From positions 434,001 through 498,000 of the forward strand of contig JAXBDG010000010.1 of assembly GCA_036320915.1 (NCBI GenBank): 64,000 nucleotides of DNA, written 5' to 3'. How positions within the stretch are numbered: the stretch's first letter is position 1; each line of letters starts with the position of its first letter. The notes under the pieces are model-generated. The model saw nothing but the letters and a program-made list of their open reading frames with translations, searched no databases and was not told where the DNA came from. Of the stretch, positions 21,920-34,479 are shown piece after piece. The position numbers were made by a program, and so were the translations under genes. The stretch comes from Linnemannia elongata. Taxonomy: Eukaryota > Mortierellomycota > Mortierellomycetes > Mortierellales > Mortierellaceae.

Positions 21920-22261
21920 TTGTGACGTAGAAAGCCCCAAGCCACGAAATTGCCACCAACTCGACCATTCCCTCTCCAGGAACAAGACAGGGCGATCTGG
22001 CAAAGACTCGAAGCACATAAAAGAGGGACATTTATGGATGAATTTGTTTTATCAAAGAGAAAAAGGTGTCTAAAAGTAATTGTACAAGGTGGGGAGAAAA
22101 ATGATGATACTGGATGTCGGATAGCTGGCTTCCCGTCCTGTTTCCTGCTGAGGTAGCAAATGTTCTCTTCAATCGGCTCCAGTTTTGTTATGGTGAGAGT
22201 CCAGATTGATGAGCGTGCCGGGTTCCGTGCAGTGCGAACGTAAAAGAATTGATCCAAGAAA
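21920..22261. other. intergenic, 3' flank of MRPL27
   Basis: About 340 bases between the proposed element end and the MRPL27 stop codon. It probably includes the MRPL27 3' UTR on the minus strand. The open frame 21950-22156 (plus) has no recognisable feature. Nothing else seen. Confidence 0.55.
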
Positions 22262-22845
22262 TTATGAAGCCAACTTCTCAGGGGCGACAGCCTCGACCTT
22301 GTTGAAGTAGTCCTTGGCGGTGAAAGCTCCAGTGGTCTTCTGGGTCGAGCGAGAGACATATGGCAACAGCTATAGAATATGGAGTGATTGAGGAGAAGAA
22401 GTTAATTGATTGTTCCAGTGTGAACTCTCTCCGTTCCTGTTGAAACTTGGTAGCCTGGCAATCATTGATTGTAACTAGGTGGCTCGCTGTTCTCCTTAAT
22501 GTGATGGATCAGTACCTTGAAGTCGGTCAAGTCAGGGACGACAAATGCGCGGACCTTCTCCCACTCGATAAAGTAGCCTCCACGCTTGGTGTGACGACCC
22601 ATAGCACCACTTCCGGTACCTAATGATAAGCGTAACGATATAGCAAGCAACATATAGTGGCCGAGTAAGTGATACGTTGCAGGCGCAGAGTTCAAACGTC
22701 TGGTGATTTTTGTCACTTGTACATCCAAGTGAGAGAGTTGATGTCGGTAGGTTCCTTATGTACCCTTGTAGTGGTTGCGTCCACGCTTGGAGGTGAGCTG
22801 CTGGCGAGAGGCGCCACGCATGATTGCCTTTGTGATTCCGAACAT
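22262..22845 (-). CDS. MRPL27: mitochondrial large-subunit ribosomal protein mL41 (MRPL27)
   Basis: Component of the mitochondrial large ribosomal subunit. Exons (minus): 22845-22764, 22619-22516 and 22369-22262, GT-AG and in phase, giving 97 residues. The N terminus is basic and presequence-like (MFGITKAIMRGASRQQLTSK). The diagnostic core follows: RGRNHYKGTGSGAMGRHTKRGGYFIEWEKVR, then FVVPDLTDFKLLPYVSRST. It parallels the yeast segment with [20 protein letters not shown]. The protein is shorter than yeast Mrpl27 but near the usual mL41 core size. It is transcribed divergently from MAK21 from a shared 297-base upstream region. Confidence 0.93.
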
Positions 22846-23142
22846 GGTCGTCTGTGTGAATATGAGTGTGGTTGATTGAAAGTTGATCTCTAGCCGTTTA
22901 TGTTCACTTCTGCCTCTCCTTCACCTCCGAGAGGGTGCGAACATTTTGTTGTTTGAGGGACAGGAGGATTTAAGAAGCAGTCTCAAGTCACATGATATAC
23001 ACAACTTTTTGTTTACATTTTTTTCTTTTTTTTTTCTAAGCTCTGCAGCTTACTCTTTTGTGTGGTAGGCTTTGCTTCTTCTCCATTCAACAGACAGAAT
23101 CCCCTCTCGTCCCCTCCTCCCCCTTTTTATTTCTTTTCCATC
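22846..23142. promoter_or_regulatory. shared divergent promoter, MRPL27 / MAK21
   Basis: 297 bases between two divergent ribosome-related genes, one for a mitochondrial ribosomal protein and one for a 60S assembly factor. It includes T-rich and pyrimidine-rich stretches just ahead of the MAK21 start. Co-regulation is plausible but not shown. Confidence 0.45.
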
Positions 23143-26100
23143 ATGGCTTTCAAACCAGGCAAAAAGGGTGGAAACCACAACAACAACAACAACAACAACA
23201 ATAACAACAACAAGGGCAACAACAACTATGGCAATAAGGGAGGCAAAGACTTCAAAAGCCACAACAACAACGACACCGAGGGTTTGAGCGAGGTCAAGAA
23301 GGCTTTCGCCTCGGTCGTCAAGGGCCCCTCAGCCAACGGCAGCATTCCCAAGAACATGCTCGCTTCCGTCAAAGCCAAGCCCGGCAAGGTGAAATTGACC
23401 TTCAAGCCATCGCCACAATGGTACAACAACCCCCTCCCTGAGCTCGAGGACGACGGAAAGGATCACCACATGCTCGAGACTACCCTCGCCCAAAAGACCA
23501 CTCAGGCCACTCGACTTTTGGAGGAGGAAAACACCAAATACGACGAGAACCCTAGCTTGTCGTCGTCCGACAAGAACTTTGTCTCGACTATTATGGCCTC
23601 GGGTACCTTGAACGATCGTGTCTCGGCTTTGACCCTGCTGGTCCAGGAATCCCCACTTCACACCACCAAGAGTTTGGACAAGCTGATGGCTATGGCTGAG
23701 AAGAAGAGCAGGACCGAGGCCGTCAAGAGTATCGAGAGTTTGAAGGATCTCTTCATCGGTGGTATGCTCCCCGACCGCAAGCTCAAGTAAGTTCTGTGAG
23801 AACCGTGGATCGCAAACGACATAGTTTCTTTTCAAACCACTCGACAGAGAGAACTAACGCGATTTTTTATGGATGCTTCCGAAAACCATAGGTACTTTCA
23901 GGATCGCCCATTGACTCACCCCGACGCCACTAACGAGCATTTGATCATGTGGATCTTCGAGGACTACTTGAAGAAGACCTTCTGGAAGTTTGTGCAGCTG
24001 CTCAAAATCCTCTCTGACGATCCTGTCGTCCACGTCCGTCACCGCATGCTTGGCTTCATTGCTGAGTTGATGAGCTCCAAGCCCGAACAGGAGAACACTC
24101 TTTTGGAGATGCTTGTCAACAAGATGGTAAGGCTCTCGTGGTTGTTCAATGAGGAATATTTCACGATTCGAATGGGATCATGAACAAAAAAACCTAACAA
24201 CCATAGTTTCGCCTTGTTATAAACAACATAGGGAGATAACGAGAACAAGGTGTCAGCGAAGTCATCGTACGAGATTCAGCAGTTGTTGAGGGCACATCCA
24301 GGAATGACCATGATTGTGGTCCGTGAGGTCGAGCGTCTGTTGATGCGTCCCCGCATCTCTGAGCGCGCCCAGTACTACGCCATCATCACCCTCAATCAGA
24401 CCATTCTCAACGCCCGCCAGGTTGATGTTGCCAACAAGTTGATCGACCTCTACTTCATTTTCTTCAAGCGCATGTTGGGCGATCAGGAGTCACAGGTCAA
24501 GAAGACCAAGAACTTTTTGAAGGAGAACAGGAACAAGGTCGACAAGAAACGCAAGAAGGATGCTGGCAAGACCAAGGGGCCTCAGAGGACAGCCGGTGAA
24601 GTTCTGGATCTCCAGGATTCCGAGCACTCCAAGATGATTGCTGCCGTTCTTACTGGAGTCAATCGTGCCTTCCCTTTCGCCAAGGTCGACGACAAGGTCT
24701 TTGCCGCCCACATGGACATTATTTTCCGTATCACCCACACTGGAACCTTCAACACCTCGATCCAGGCCCTGCGATTGATCTTCCGCGTCTCGACCATTCA
24801 AAAGAACACGTCGGACCGATTCTACAGGACTTTGTACGAGTCTATTTTGGACCCACGCTTGATTCTCACGTCCAAGCAGTCGATCTACCTCAACCTCATT
24901 TACGATGCCATGCTGGCCGATCATTCTCTCCCCAGAATCAAGGCGTTCGTTAAGCGTCTCGTCCAGTCGTGCGCACATCACCAACCTCCATTTATCTGTG
25001 GAGCCTTCTACTTGATCTCCAAGCTGATGACCTCCAAGACCGGACTGTCCGACATGGTCAGCCAGCCCGAGGACAATGACGAGGAGGAGAACTTCAAGGA
25101 CGCGCCCGAGGATGACGAGGATGAGGAAAAGGAGGAGAAGAAGGTAGAGGAAGAGAAGAAGGAAGATGCCAAGAAGCCCGAGGGAGTCTTGAAGTACGAT
25201 GGCAGGAAGCGTGAGCCCCTTTACAGCAATGCCGACAAAACGTGTCTCTGGGAAATGGTAAGGGCTCGCATTTCAAGTGTTTTTTTTTATTGAGGTGACA
25301 ATCATTCCCCCACTGTTTAATTGTCCTAAATCTTTGGCACCTTTTTGGCACTTGTCATTCTAGGCACCATTCTTGTCCCACTTCCATCCTACAGTGTCTT
25401 TGTACGCTGCGCACATTCTGTCAAATCAACCTATTGAGGGCAAGCCCGAGTTCTTCCAGCACGCCTTGATCCACTTCCTCAACCGCATGGTCTACAAGAA
25501 CCCCAAGAAGCAGCGCGATGATGTCAACACTGCCTTGGGTACCAAGGGTTCGTCTATCATGCAGCCTATGGCTGCTCACCGGGGCACCAGCATCATGCTT
25601 AAGAAGTCTGGAGGAAATGATGTCAATGTCAACACCGAGGCCTTCTGGCAAAAGAAGATTGAGGACGTCCCAGTCGACCAGGCCTTCTTCCACAAGTACT
25701 TTACCCAGAAGAAGATCCTCAAGCCCGCCACTGGCAAGAAGGGCGCCAAGTCTGCAGGGTCGGATGACGACGAGGCCGACTTTGGTGGCTCCAAGAAGCG
25801 AGGAGTTGATGCGGATGATGATGGCGAGGATGGTTCGGATATGGATGAGGATGAGGTCTGGAACGCAATGATGAGCGATATGCCCAAGGACGCCTTGGAG
25901 GATGTTGACGACGATGATGAGGATCTGAGCGACGGCGAGTTGGAGGAGCTTATGTTGAGCGATCTCGAGGAGGAGGAAGGTGCTGGTGACGATGATGATG
26001 AAGATGACGAGGATGAGATTGACGAAGAGTCATTCGGCAAGGATGAGTCTAACTGGAAGGACGATGACGGCGATGACGAGGAGGCCAATATGTTTATGGA

Positions 26101-26461
26101 CGAGGAGGACGATATGGTTGCCAGTGACGAGGAGGCAGCAGCCGAGGAATCGGATCAGGAAGAAAAGGGTAAGCGTCTCTTGGTGGCTATCTGTGTATCT
26201 GTATCTATGTATCTGGGTGTACGACCTACTGGTGTGGTGATGATGTGGTTGAACCCAGATCTTTTGAGCCCTCTCCGGTTTCAGTTTTTGGTGGCGGCAT
26301 TTCCATGTTTGTGCAACTGTGAGCATATGTTTATTAACACACGTTTTCTTACTTTGTTGAAAATAGGACGCGACAAGAAGCGCAGAAAGAAGGTTGCTTT
26401 GCCCATGTTCGCCTCTATGGAGGACTATGCCCACCTTATCGACCAGGAGGACAGCGAGTAG
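23143..26461 (+). CDS. MAK21: ribosome biogenesis factor Noc1/Mak21 (CBF/CEBPZ family)
   Basis: Nucleolar 60S assembly factor that works with Noc2 in early pre-ribosome maturation and export. Exons: 23143-23786, 23892-24126, 24232-25257, 25364-26168 and 26367-26461, for 934 residues (yeast about 1025). The CBF/Noc domain is clear: EHLIMWIFEDYLKKTFWKFV, LLKILSDDPVVHVRHRMLGF, QYYAIITLNQTILNARQVD, LRLIFRVSTIQKNTSDRFYR, HQPPFICGAFYLISKLMTSK, LSHFHPTVSLYAAHILSNQ and FFQHALIHFLNRMVYKNPKK. The C-terminal third alternates long acidic tracts with basic patches and ends in RDKKRRKKVALPMFASMEDY, typical of nucleolar proteins. The N terminus carries a poly-Asn run encoded by AAC repeats (about residues 13-23). 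All introns are short and GT-AG. Confidence 0.96.
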
Positions 26462-27382
26462 AAGCACGTTGCTCATTTTTTATTATCATTTCCACTACTA
26501 TACGACCACTACATTACCATTCATCTCCCACCACCCCCATTTGCTTACATATACACACTTTTCAATACATTACAACCCACTTTGCATGTTTTTCATTCTT
26601 AAACCATTCTCCATTCTGTTCAGTTGGTTGTAGGTCAGGCTGCTGTTTGTTATTGTTGCTGTTGTTGTTAATACCTCGTTTAACCTTTTTTCGTTACTCC
26701 TTGCACGGCTTCCATTGTTTCCATTGTTTCCATCGTTTCCATCGTTTCCAACATTTTTTTTTTCTTTTTCTTTTTACCTTTGCGCGTCTGCTCGTTTGTT
26801 TTCGCCTTTTTTTTTTTTTTTTGTTTGTTTGTTTGGGTTGCTTATTTTTGGTGGTCTCCGACTGGAGCAGTGAAGACGTCTCTTAAATGGAGTTTCAGTC
26901 AGTCACCAAGAAGAACAAGGAAAAAAAATGTTCTGGATAGAGTAGATGATTTAAACGCGATGCCCATCATATTTTGGATAAGGTCAGGTGTAATCACCCA
27001 CACCTGGTCTCTCTCTCTGTGTGTTAATAGATCGCCGTGGGTGACCAGATCCCACCCCTCCGTCTGACGCGACCACCCGGCTCCCGTTTCTCTCTCTTTT
27101 TTTCTTTTTCTTAGTTGTGATCAAGTCATCATACTCTTTTCCTTGTTTTTCACCTTCTTCCCATTCCAACACGCACTGCTTGGTTACACAACATTAAAAA
27201 ACACCCTCGTCCCTCGCCTAATATCCATCTAACAAACAAAAGCAACAACGAACAAACACCATACACGCACAGCCATCATCCCCTCCTCCCTTCTCACCTC
27301 CCCTTATCCAACTTCAATAATCATCAACAACCGCTCCACATCAACAACCGCCTTCCCACCCACCTAACGCTATCCAACCAAC
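26462..27382. other. intergenic between MAK21 and the ENA-type ATPase
   Basis: Head-to-tail spacer of 0.9 kb holding the MAK21 3' UTR and the ATPase promoter. It contains a degenerate tandem of ttccattgt/ttccatcgt units near 26710-26750 and an ACAA/CATC-rich leader just ahead of 27383. No gene seen. Confidence 0.55.
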
Positions 27383-28724
27383 ATGGCAAAGAAAAAGGTA
27401 GTCAGCAATGAACCCGAAACGCCCTTCCACACCTTCACAATTGACCAGACCGCCCAACACTATTCGACCAACACCCTCGAGGGTCTAACTTCCCAAGAGG
27501 CCGACAACCGACTCAAGATCTATGGTGTCAACGAGCTCCAGGGAAACGGGGGTGTCAAGTGGTACAAGGTCCTCTGGCGCCAGATCGCCAATGCCCTTGT
27601 TGTTATTCTCCTTATTGCTACCGTAAGTTTGTTTGTTGGTTATTGTTGTTTTTTGTTTTTGTTTATGGAGAGGGATATGAGCTGTGCGTGCATGCATGAA
27701 TTGTTTGAATCATTTTGTCGCGACAGTTTTTCCTTCCATCCGACAAACCCTAAAAAATTGGGTAATTGACCTGTGCTTGATAAACAACACGAACAATCAC
27801 ACACAACAGCAAGTGATACACACACCTGAACCCTCTCTTCCTCTCCCTTTTGCCTCCTTTTTTCCTCTTCCCCATTCCTTTCCCATACCCAACATCGAAC
27901 CTAATGACACGATGGGGTAATCATAAAAAAAAAATAGATCCTGTCGTTTGCAACAAAGGACTTCGCTGAAGGAGGCGTGATCCTGTTCATCATCATCATG
28001 AACGCCGGTATCGGGTTCTGGCAAGAATACAACGCCGAACAGACCATGGAAGCCCTCCGCAACATGTCCTCCCCAACCGCCAAGGTCATTCGCGACGAGA
28101 CTCGCACCACAATCCCCAACAACCAGGCCGTCCCTGGAGACATCATGATCTTTGAGGACGGAGATGTCATTGGAGCTGACTGTCGGCTCTTTGAGGTCTT
28201 CAATCTTGAGACGGATGAGGCGCTCTTAACGGGTGAGTCTTTACCAGTCCAGAAAAACTTGGAGTTGATCGAGCATGCGGAGCAGGCGTTGGGGGATCGG
28301 TTGAATATGGTCTTTGCCTCGACCACTGTCGTCAAGGGTCGTGCCAAAGGAATCGTGACGACCACGGGGATGAAGACCCAGATCGGAAAGATTGCGACCA
28401 CCTTGATGGAGGTTGATACCAACGAGGCCACTCCGCTCCAGAAGCGACTGAACAAGATGGCCTATTTCATCTTCCTGGCTGCGATTATTCTGGTGATCAT
28501 TGTGTTTGGGGTACACAATTTCAAATACTCGAACGAGGTGGCGATTTATGCGATCTCAGTGGCAATCGCTATTATCCCTGAGGGGTTGGTGGCTGTTGTT
28601 ACGTTGACAATGGCATTTGGCGTCCGAAGGATGGCGGAGGTGAAGGCTATTGTTCGTCGCTTGTCGTCACTTGAGAGTTTGGGCGCCGTTACCAACATTT
28701 GTTCCGACAAGGTATGCTTCGTTG

Positions 28725-28763
<39 letters not shown>

Positions 28764-30860
28764 CTGCCTCCGATAAAGAAATGGATGTGATAGGCATCAC
28801 ATCAAGTGCGAGGCACACTAACATTATTTTTTTTTTCATTGCAAATTTCAAATCCATAATAGACAGGAACGCTGACACAGTCAAAGATGGTGGCTGTTCG
28901 TATGTGGCTGCCTAGCGACGGGTTCTACCGCATTACTGGTACCGGATTCATCCCCGAGGGAGATGTCTTCCGCCAGGGAGAGATCGAAGGTGATGAGTTC
29001 TTGATGCAGGAGGAACAGATCCCCACCGGTTCCGGAAGCGACCACTACCTTCGCGCCCTTGAGGCGGCTTCGCTCTGTAACATGGCCGAACTCCGTCGTA
29101 CCGCCCACCCCGATACCAACGGTGAATGGTCTGCGATCGGCGACCCCACCGAGATTGCCCTCCAGGTCCTCGCCTACAAGGCTGGGCTTGCCAAACCCGA
29201 TCTGCTCGACCAAGGCTTCAAGTTGATTGCCGAGTTCCCCTTTGATTCCTCCGTTAAGCGCATGTCTGTACTCTACCAGGGACCCGATACCGAGGAAGGA
29301 CCCGGTGACTACTTTATCTTCTTGAAGGGAGCCACTGAACGTGTTATTGGATGCTGTACCTATTGGCGTGATGGCGATATTGAGCGCAGTTTGATTGGAG
29401 AGAAGGGGACTGAGCGCGCGACATTTGAAGAGATGATGACGGAGAAGATGGATATCCTGGCCGAGAAGGGCCTCCGTGTCTTGACCCTTGCCTACCGTCG
29501 ATTCGAACCCCCACCAGGCGTCGATCTGGTCCATGGATTGGACCGTGCCTCTATTGAGGGCGATATGGTCTTTCTGGGTCTGGTCGGTATCTATGACCCA
29601 CCTCGTGCCGAGTCCCGCCCTGCCGTACTCAAGTGTTACGACGCCGGTATTCGTGTCCACATGTTGACCGGAGACCATCCCTCAACTGCTGCTGCAATCG
29701 CCAAGGAGGTCGCCATTATCCCTGAGGACTGCGTGGTCAAGGACAACCCGCTGATCATGACCGCAGGGCAGTTTGATGCTATGTCGGACGAGGAGGTCGA
29801 TCGTCTTACTGAGTTGCCCCGTGTCGTCGCCCGCTGCTCACCCAACACCAAGGTCAAGATGATTGCGGCTCTCCATCGCCGAGACCTGTTTGCGACCATG
29901 ACCGGAGACGGAGTGAACGATTCACCTTCGCTCAAGGCGGCCAACGTCGGTATTGCAATGGGTCAGTCTGGCTCGGATGTCGCTAAGCAGGCTGCCGATA
30001 TTGTGTTGACGGACGACAACTTTGCGACGATTGTACAAGCCGTGGCCGAGGGTCGTCGTATGTTTGCCAACATCCAAAAGTTTGTCCAGCACTTGATGTC
30101 TGCCAACGTTGCCGAGATTGTAGTCCTGATTGTCGGTCTAGCCTTCAAGGACGATGACCATAATGCCGTCTTCCCCATGAGTGCTGTCGAGATTTTGTTC
30201 CTGAACATGATCACATCCTCCCCACCTGCTATGGGTCTGGGACTCGAGCCTGCCAGTGAAACCAACATGCACGAACCCCCTCGGTCGGCCAAGCAAGGAT
30301 TGTTCTCGTTTGAGGTCATCATGGACACGTTTGTTTATGGTATCGTCATGGGTGGACTGTCATTCGCCAACTTTTTGATCACCCTCTTTGTCTTCAACAA
30401 GGGCCGCATGGGCCATGAGTGTAACCGTGTATATTCCGATTCCTGTTTCGGTGTCTTCCGCGCCCGTACGACCGCCTACGCCTCCCTCACATTCCTGATC
30501 CTCGCCCACGCAATTAATTGTCGTGCCCTTCGAGAGTCTGGCTGGACTCCCAAGAACCTGGCGACGTTGAAGTACAACAAGACGCTCTGGATCAGTTTGG
30601 TGGTCGGTGTGATCTTGGTCTTCCCGGTCATTTATATCCCGGGTCTGAACCATGATGTTTTCAAGCATTCGAGTATCAGTTACGAGTGGGGACTTGTTGC
30701 TGCCGCATTGGTCATCTTTATTGCGTTTGCGGAGGTGTACAAGTTTGTGAAACGTAGGACGATGAAGCCTTTGGCGATTCAGTCGAATGCTGATGCTGAG
30801 TTGGAGAGGATGAGGACGTACATGTCCCAGACTGATAGTTTGGATGTCATCAAACAGTAG
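27383..30860 (+). CDS. ENA1: type IID (ENA) sodium/potassium-efflux P-type ATPase
   Basis: Membrane ATPase expected to export Na+ (and Li+ or K+) in exchange for ATP. Exons: 27383-27622, 27938-28711 and 28863-30860, for 1003 residues. Order: N-terminal cation-ATPase domain (LTSQEADNRLKIYGVNEL), M1-M2, actuator loop with LLTGES (about 178-181), M3-M4 with AIIPEGLVAVVTLTMAFG, phosphorylation site CSDKTGTLTQ (D337), nucleotide domain (SSVKRMSVLYQ, FLKGATERV), hinge TGDGVNDSPSLK and M5-M10. The C-terminal half (SSPPAMGLGLEPAS, FRARTTAYASLTFLILAHA, FPVIYIPGLNHDVFKH, EWGLVAAALVIF) is ENA-specific rather than SERCA- or PMCA-like. The second intron, with a T tract of about 36 bases, splits DK|TGT. 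The canonical proline-glutamate in M4 differs from yeast ENA1, so ion preference is uncertain. Confidence 0.92.
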
Positions 30861-31139
30861 TTCTTTTCTTTTTTTTATGTTTATGTCTCTTTTTTTTTTT
30901 TTCTTTTTTTTTGCCTTTTAGTTTATTCACCCTTGCAATATCATAATAATAACAATCTTCTTTATGTGCACAACAGCAACAACAACAATAATATTTCGTG
31001 ATGCACAAACGCAAAAGCATTTTATTCATGTTTAGAAAAAATGTGCTGCTTTGTGGTACAAGGAGGGTCCAAGAAGAAAACAGACATATACAAAAAAAAA
31101 AAGTGTGCGTGTGAAAAAGAGGGGGGGGGAGTGGTCCCA

Positions 31140-31616
31140 TCAGCTATATTGCACATTGTCGTACAGGTAAGGATCCAACTTCCTATCAATATCCGCCTCC
31201 TCATCTGTCGCCACCGCCGCCATATCATCATCTTCATCCTCGAGAATCTTGCTCTTCTTGCCAGTGTTGGAGATCTGGACGGTGTCATGGATTCCACGCT
31301 GATAGAACTGTGACTTTTGGAGCTGTTGTTGGACCGCTTTGTCCTTTGTCGCCATACTTTGCGCATCACGCAAGTCGTTGTTGTTTGTATTGTTTGTTCC
31401 ACGATGGGCTTTAGTATGGTTGTGGTTGTGGTTAAGATGCGCAGGGTCGCTGGAGGAGGTGGTGGTGTTGGTGTTAAGGCGAACGTGTTCGTTGCCGGTT
31501 TGGGTACTGTGGTTGGTCGTTGAGGGGGTATGGGGGGATGACGAGGAGCCGAAGGAGTTGCGGGCGATTTTTGAGCCTTGGTGGATTCCTTCTGAGGATT
31601 TTGAGTAGCGATCCAT
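31140..31616 (-). CDS. hypothetical small acidic-tailed protein
   Basis: Single-exon frame of 158 residues starting at the MDRYSKSSEG Met. It is hydrophilic and probably largely disordered: Ser/Thr/Asn/His-rich in the first two thirds (including a His-Asn run, HLNHNHNHTKAHRG). A more structured-looking C terminus follows (KAVQQQLQKSQFYQRGIHD, ISNTGKKSKILEDEDDDMAA) and it ends DRKLDPYLYDNVQYS. No membrane segment or known domain. The frame stays open about 230 bases upstream, but that part is a pyrimidine-rich leader. I do not recognise it. Composition and the defined ends make a real gene more likely than not. Confidence 0.55.
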   Translation of the reverse strand: MDRYSKSSEGIHQGSKIARNSFGSSSSPHTPSTTNHSTQTGNEHVRLNTNTTTSSSDPAHLNHNHNHTKAHRGTNNTNNNDLRDAQSMATKDKAVQQQLQKSQFYQRGIHDTVQISNTGKKSKILEDEDDDMAAVATDEEADIDRKLDPYLYDNVQYS

Positions 31617-32426
31617 GGTTTCGTACTTGTTTTTGGTGTGGAGGGAAGGGAAGAGCGATGAGAGGGTGTTGGTTGTGGGGTGTAGGGGGAAAAAAGAAAG
31701 AGGAAAAGAAAAAGGACAAAGAATGAAAAGAAAATGAGGGTTGGAAAGGTCAGAAGACACAGGTGACGGAACGACAGGGTGAGAAAGAAAAATGTCCGAG
31801 CGTTTTCGAATTGATATTCTGGCATGGATAAACTGAGACAGATCATGCAAGAAGATGGAAAAAAAAAGTGTCCCTCCTCCTCCCTACGGCCCCGGGTGGA
31901 AGGAAGGGGGGCGGGGTTCTGCAAAAAGTCAGGTAGGGGAGAAAGCATAGCCGGGATGGTAACTAAAGGGTTCGCGTTATTGCCGTCAGTATCATTACAA
32001 CTGTTCTTCTATACTTCATGACAGTTGAAAGGCGGCCATTGTTCCAAGGACTCATGGAGAGTTTTTTTGTATCAATTATTTTGACGCGTAAAAAGTTTAA
32101 GCTCAAAACCTTTCGCGTTTCAGTTTCTTTTTTGTTGTCGTTTGGAGTCTGCAACCAAAAAAAACAACATATCCTGCGTTGATGTTTGTTGTGCTCCTGG
32201 ATGGAATCGCCCGTTTTTTTTCTTTTTGTTTGTTGACGCGGTCAGGGGAAAACAAGGATGGAGGAGGAGAATGAGCGCAGTTAAGGTGATTTGGTTTAGG
32301 GAGCGTGAAAATGACGTCAAAAATGTGAGAGCGAATAACCTTTTTCGTTTCGCGTGGGACTCCCCTGCACCTCTTCTCACGCACTCATTCACAGTCCGTT
32401 TCGCGACAGACAACGACGCATACACC
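31617..32426. other. intergenic, divergent spacer
   Basis: 0.8 kb between the small acidic protein (minus) and the F-box pseudogene (plus). No coding or RNA feature was identified, only T-rich stretches and GA-rich sequence near 31690-31740. Confidence 0.5.
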
Positions 32427-34479
32427 ATGGACCCCCCGAGATCAACAACACAGTTGACAGGACTGGAACGACCCTCGCCGCTCGACACTCCCGAGTTGCT
32501 TGACAGGATTCTCTCGTTTCTCGACCCTTACACCCTCGCCTCCAGTGCGCTCCTTGTCTGTCGCCAATGGTCCGATGCTGGCCGCCGATATCATAAGCCC
32601 TCAGAGTATTCATGGCCTGAGTTCTTTGAAGAAATCGAGTAGTTTGAGCAGGTGATGGACATGGTTCCATGGATGGCGCGTTTGCGGTGGCTCACAAGAG
32701 AGCAGAGGTCATCAGCCATATTAGCCTCTCGCAAGACGGAGTGGGCCATGTTGCTGAACGCACTGGAGGAGGTTGCCGGGAACCCAACACTCACCGACAG
32801 GAGATACAGTACGACAATGCGACAAGAGTACCACAGGCTCCGAAACCTTTTGCCCTCAAGTGCTTTCGACTGGTTGACACTCCCGGAGCATCACCTTTCT
32901 GCACGACCATAGGCGAGGCTTCGGGAGTTTGAGGTCTACGGAGACATCAGGAGCGGCTGGGTGATGGTAGTCCTGCCGCTGATGCCATCGTTGACCAGGC
33001 TGAAGATTAGGACGATTGATGGATTTTTTGACCATCATATCCAAATCGAGCGCATTATGCGGGATTGCAAGCATTTGGAGTCCCTTCACATCTCAAGAAT
33101 CGACGGGAGGGAGCGGCTTCCAGGACCCTGGGTTCCCATGGTGCCTTCCTCGACTGTCAAGAAGGGATCAGCTTCTCGTCTGTGTCGCTCGAGACTCTAG
33201 TTCTGGAAAGGGTGTCCTTCTAGCAATATGCTCTCGAGACCTTCCTGGAACATGCGCCATCCCTCAAGGAACTCAGGATATTTGACGCTGCGATTCAAGG
33301 AAAATACGTCCTATTTGATACCGTTGGTCTCGCAGGTCTTCTCAGGCGCTTGTCCCTCCCACTGGAATCATTTCACATTTCCACCGCCGATCGAACCCGC
33401 GACAGTGATCTCTTACTCTACCACAACTCTCAAAGACGAACGCTTTGGTCAAACGAATTTACCATCTACGATCTCCGGAAAAACCAGGTACGCAACAACC
33501 TCACCACATTGGAACTTGTGCTCAAGTACGGATTCGTTGAGTACGACAATCCCCGGTCGGCGCTTCATAACTACCTTTGCTCCTCGCCACATTTGCTCCA
33601 CCTCAAGGCACCAGAGACATGCTATCCGATCGCCCACATGGACTTCACGGACGACTCACCAAGCTGCTTGCGCGACCAGAAGTGAGGCGCCAAGGAAAGG
33701 CTTATCCTAAAAAGGTTTCCTTCCCCCCCGGGATCTGGAAGTGTCGGAACCTCAAGACTCTCCACATTAGGATCTTCTCTCCCGACAGACGAAACGAGGT
33801 GGCGCCGGAGCCCTTTTCGGAAATTGCCAGAGTCGCATTCGGGTACATCGCCCGCGTCTGTCCCGATTTACGCGACATCTCCCTGGGTAATGGTCCCTAT
33901 CGTCCAAACACAGCCCAAGGTCACCAAGCGATTCAGCCCCCATTCGACCTTCGCATGCAAGGAGGGTTCTGTCTATTGGGCTGCCTCAAGCACCTGGAGC
34001 GGATCAAGATTGGTCGGTTCACGGAGCGCGCGGTTCTGTCACCACAGAACTTTGAGTGGATGCATGAGTCTGGTCGGACGGAGGATAAGAAAGCTGAGAG
34101 GGAGGCATTGTTAGAGAAGACGTGGAAGAGTTTGCGGTTGATGAGCCATATCCGCAAAAGTGTTGTTGCTGTTGCTGATGTGTATGCCAACACTGGTCCT
34201 GGAGCGCAATTTAACTGGACGGCGGTTGATCCGGTCTTGAAGGAGGAGCTGAGGTACTTGGGATGGCCTGTTGAGGTGCAGACCTTTTTCGATGAGTTGG
34301 ACAAGCCCGCGGTCAAGAATGGTGGTGGTGGAATTGGCAGTGCTAGAGGAGACGGTGGGGTCGAGTGTTTCCGGGCCCTTCGTTACTCTTGCATTTGCGC
34401 TCCCAGTGGATTTGATTTGCCACCTGAGCAGGATTACAAACGGTTTGTCGTTCTCCCTGGGTCAATCATGAAAAAATGA
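32427..34479 (+). pseudogene. F-box/LRR-type protein, broken
   Basis: Begins with a good start (caccATG) and an F-box: MDPPRSTTQLTGLERPSPLD, TPELLDRILSFLDPYTLASS and VCRQWSDAGRRYHKPSEYSW. The frame stops at TAG 32640-32642. Homologous-looking sequence continues in other frames: WMARLRWLTREQRS and SAFDWLTLPEHHLS (to a stop near 32911), MPSLTRLKIRTIDGFF, FTIYDLRKNQVRNNLTTLEL, then a long open tail from about 33680 to 34479 (IWKCRNLKTLHIRIFSPD, VCPDLRDISLGNGPY, LKHLERIKIGRFTERAVL). At least three frame changes or stops mean it cannot encode the full protein. F-box families are commonly expanded in this type of fungus, so loss of single members is expected. Confidence 0.8.

Noticed and set aside
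21901..22359. Minus-strand frame of 152 codons overlapping MRPL27 exon 3
   Set aside because: Different frame from the conserved MRPL27 exon. It is a shadow frame.
32427..34479. Intact spliced F-box gene with introns bypassing the stops
   Set aside because: The stops and frame changes fall inside conserved-looking coding stretches without suitable donor/acceptor pairs to remove them, so a pseudogene fits better.
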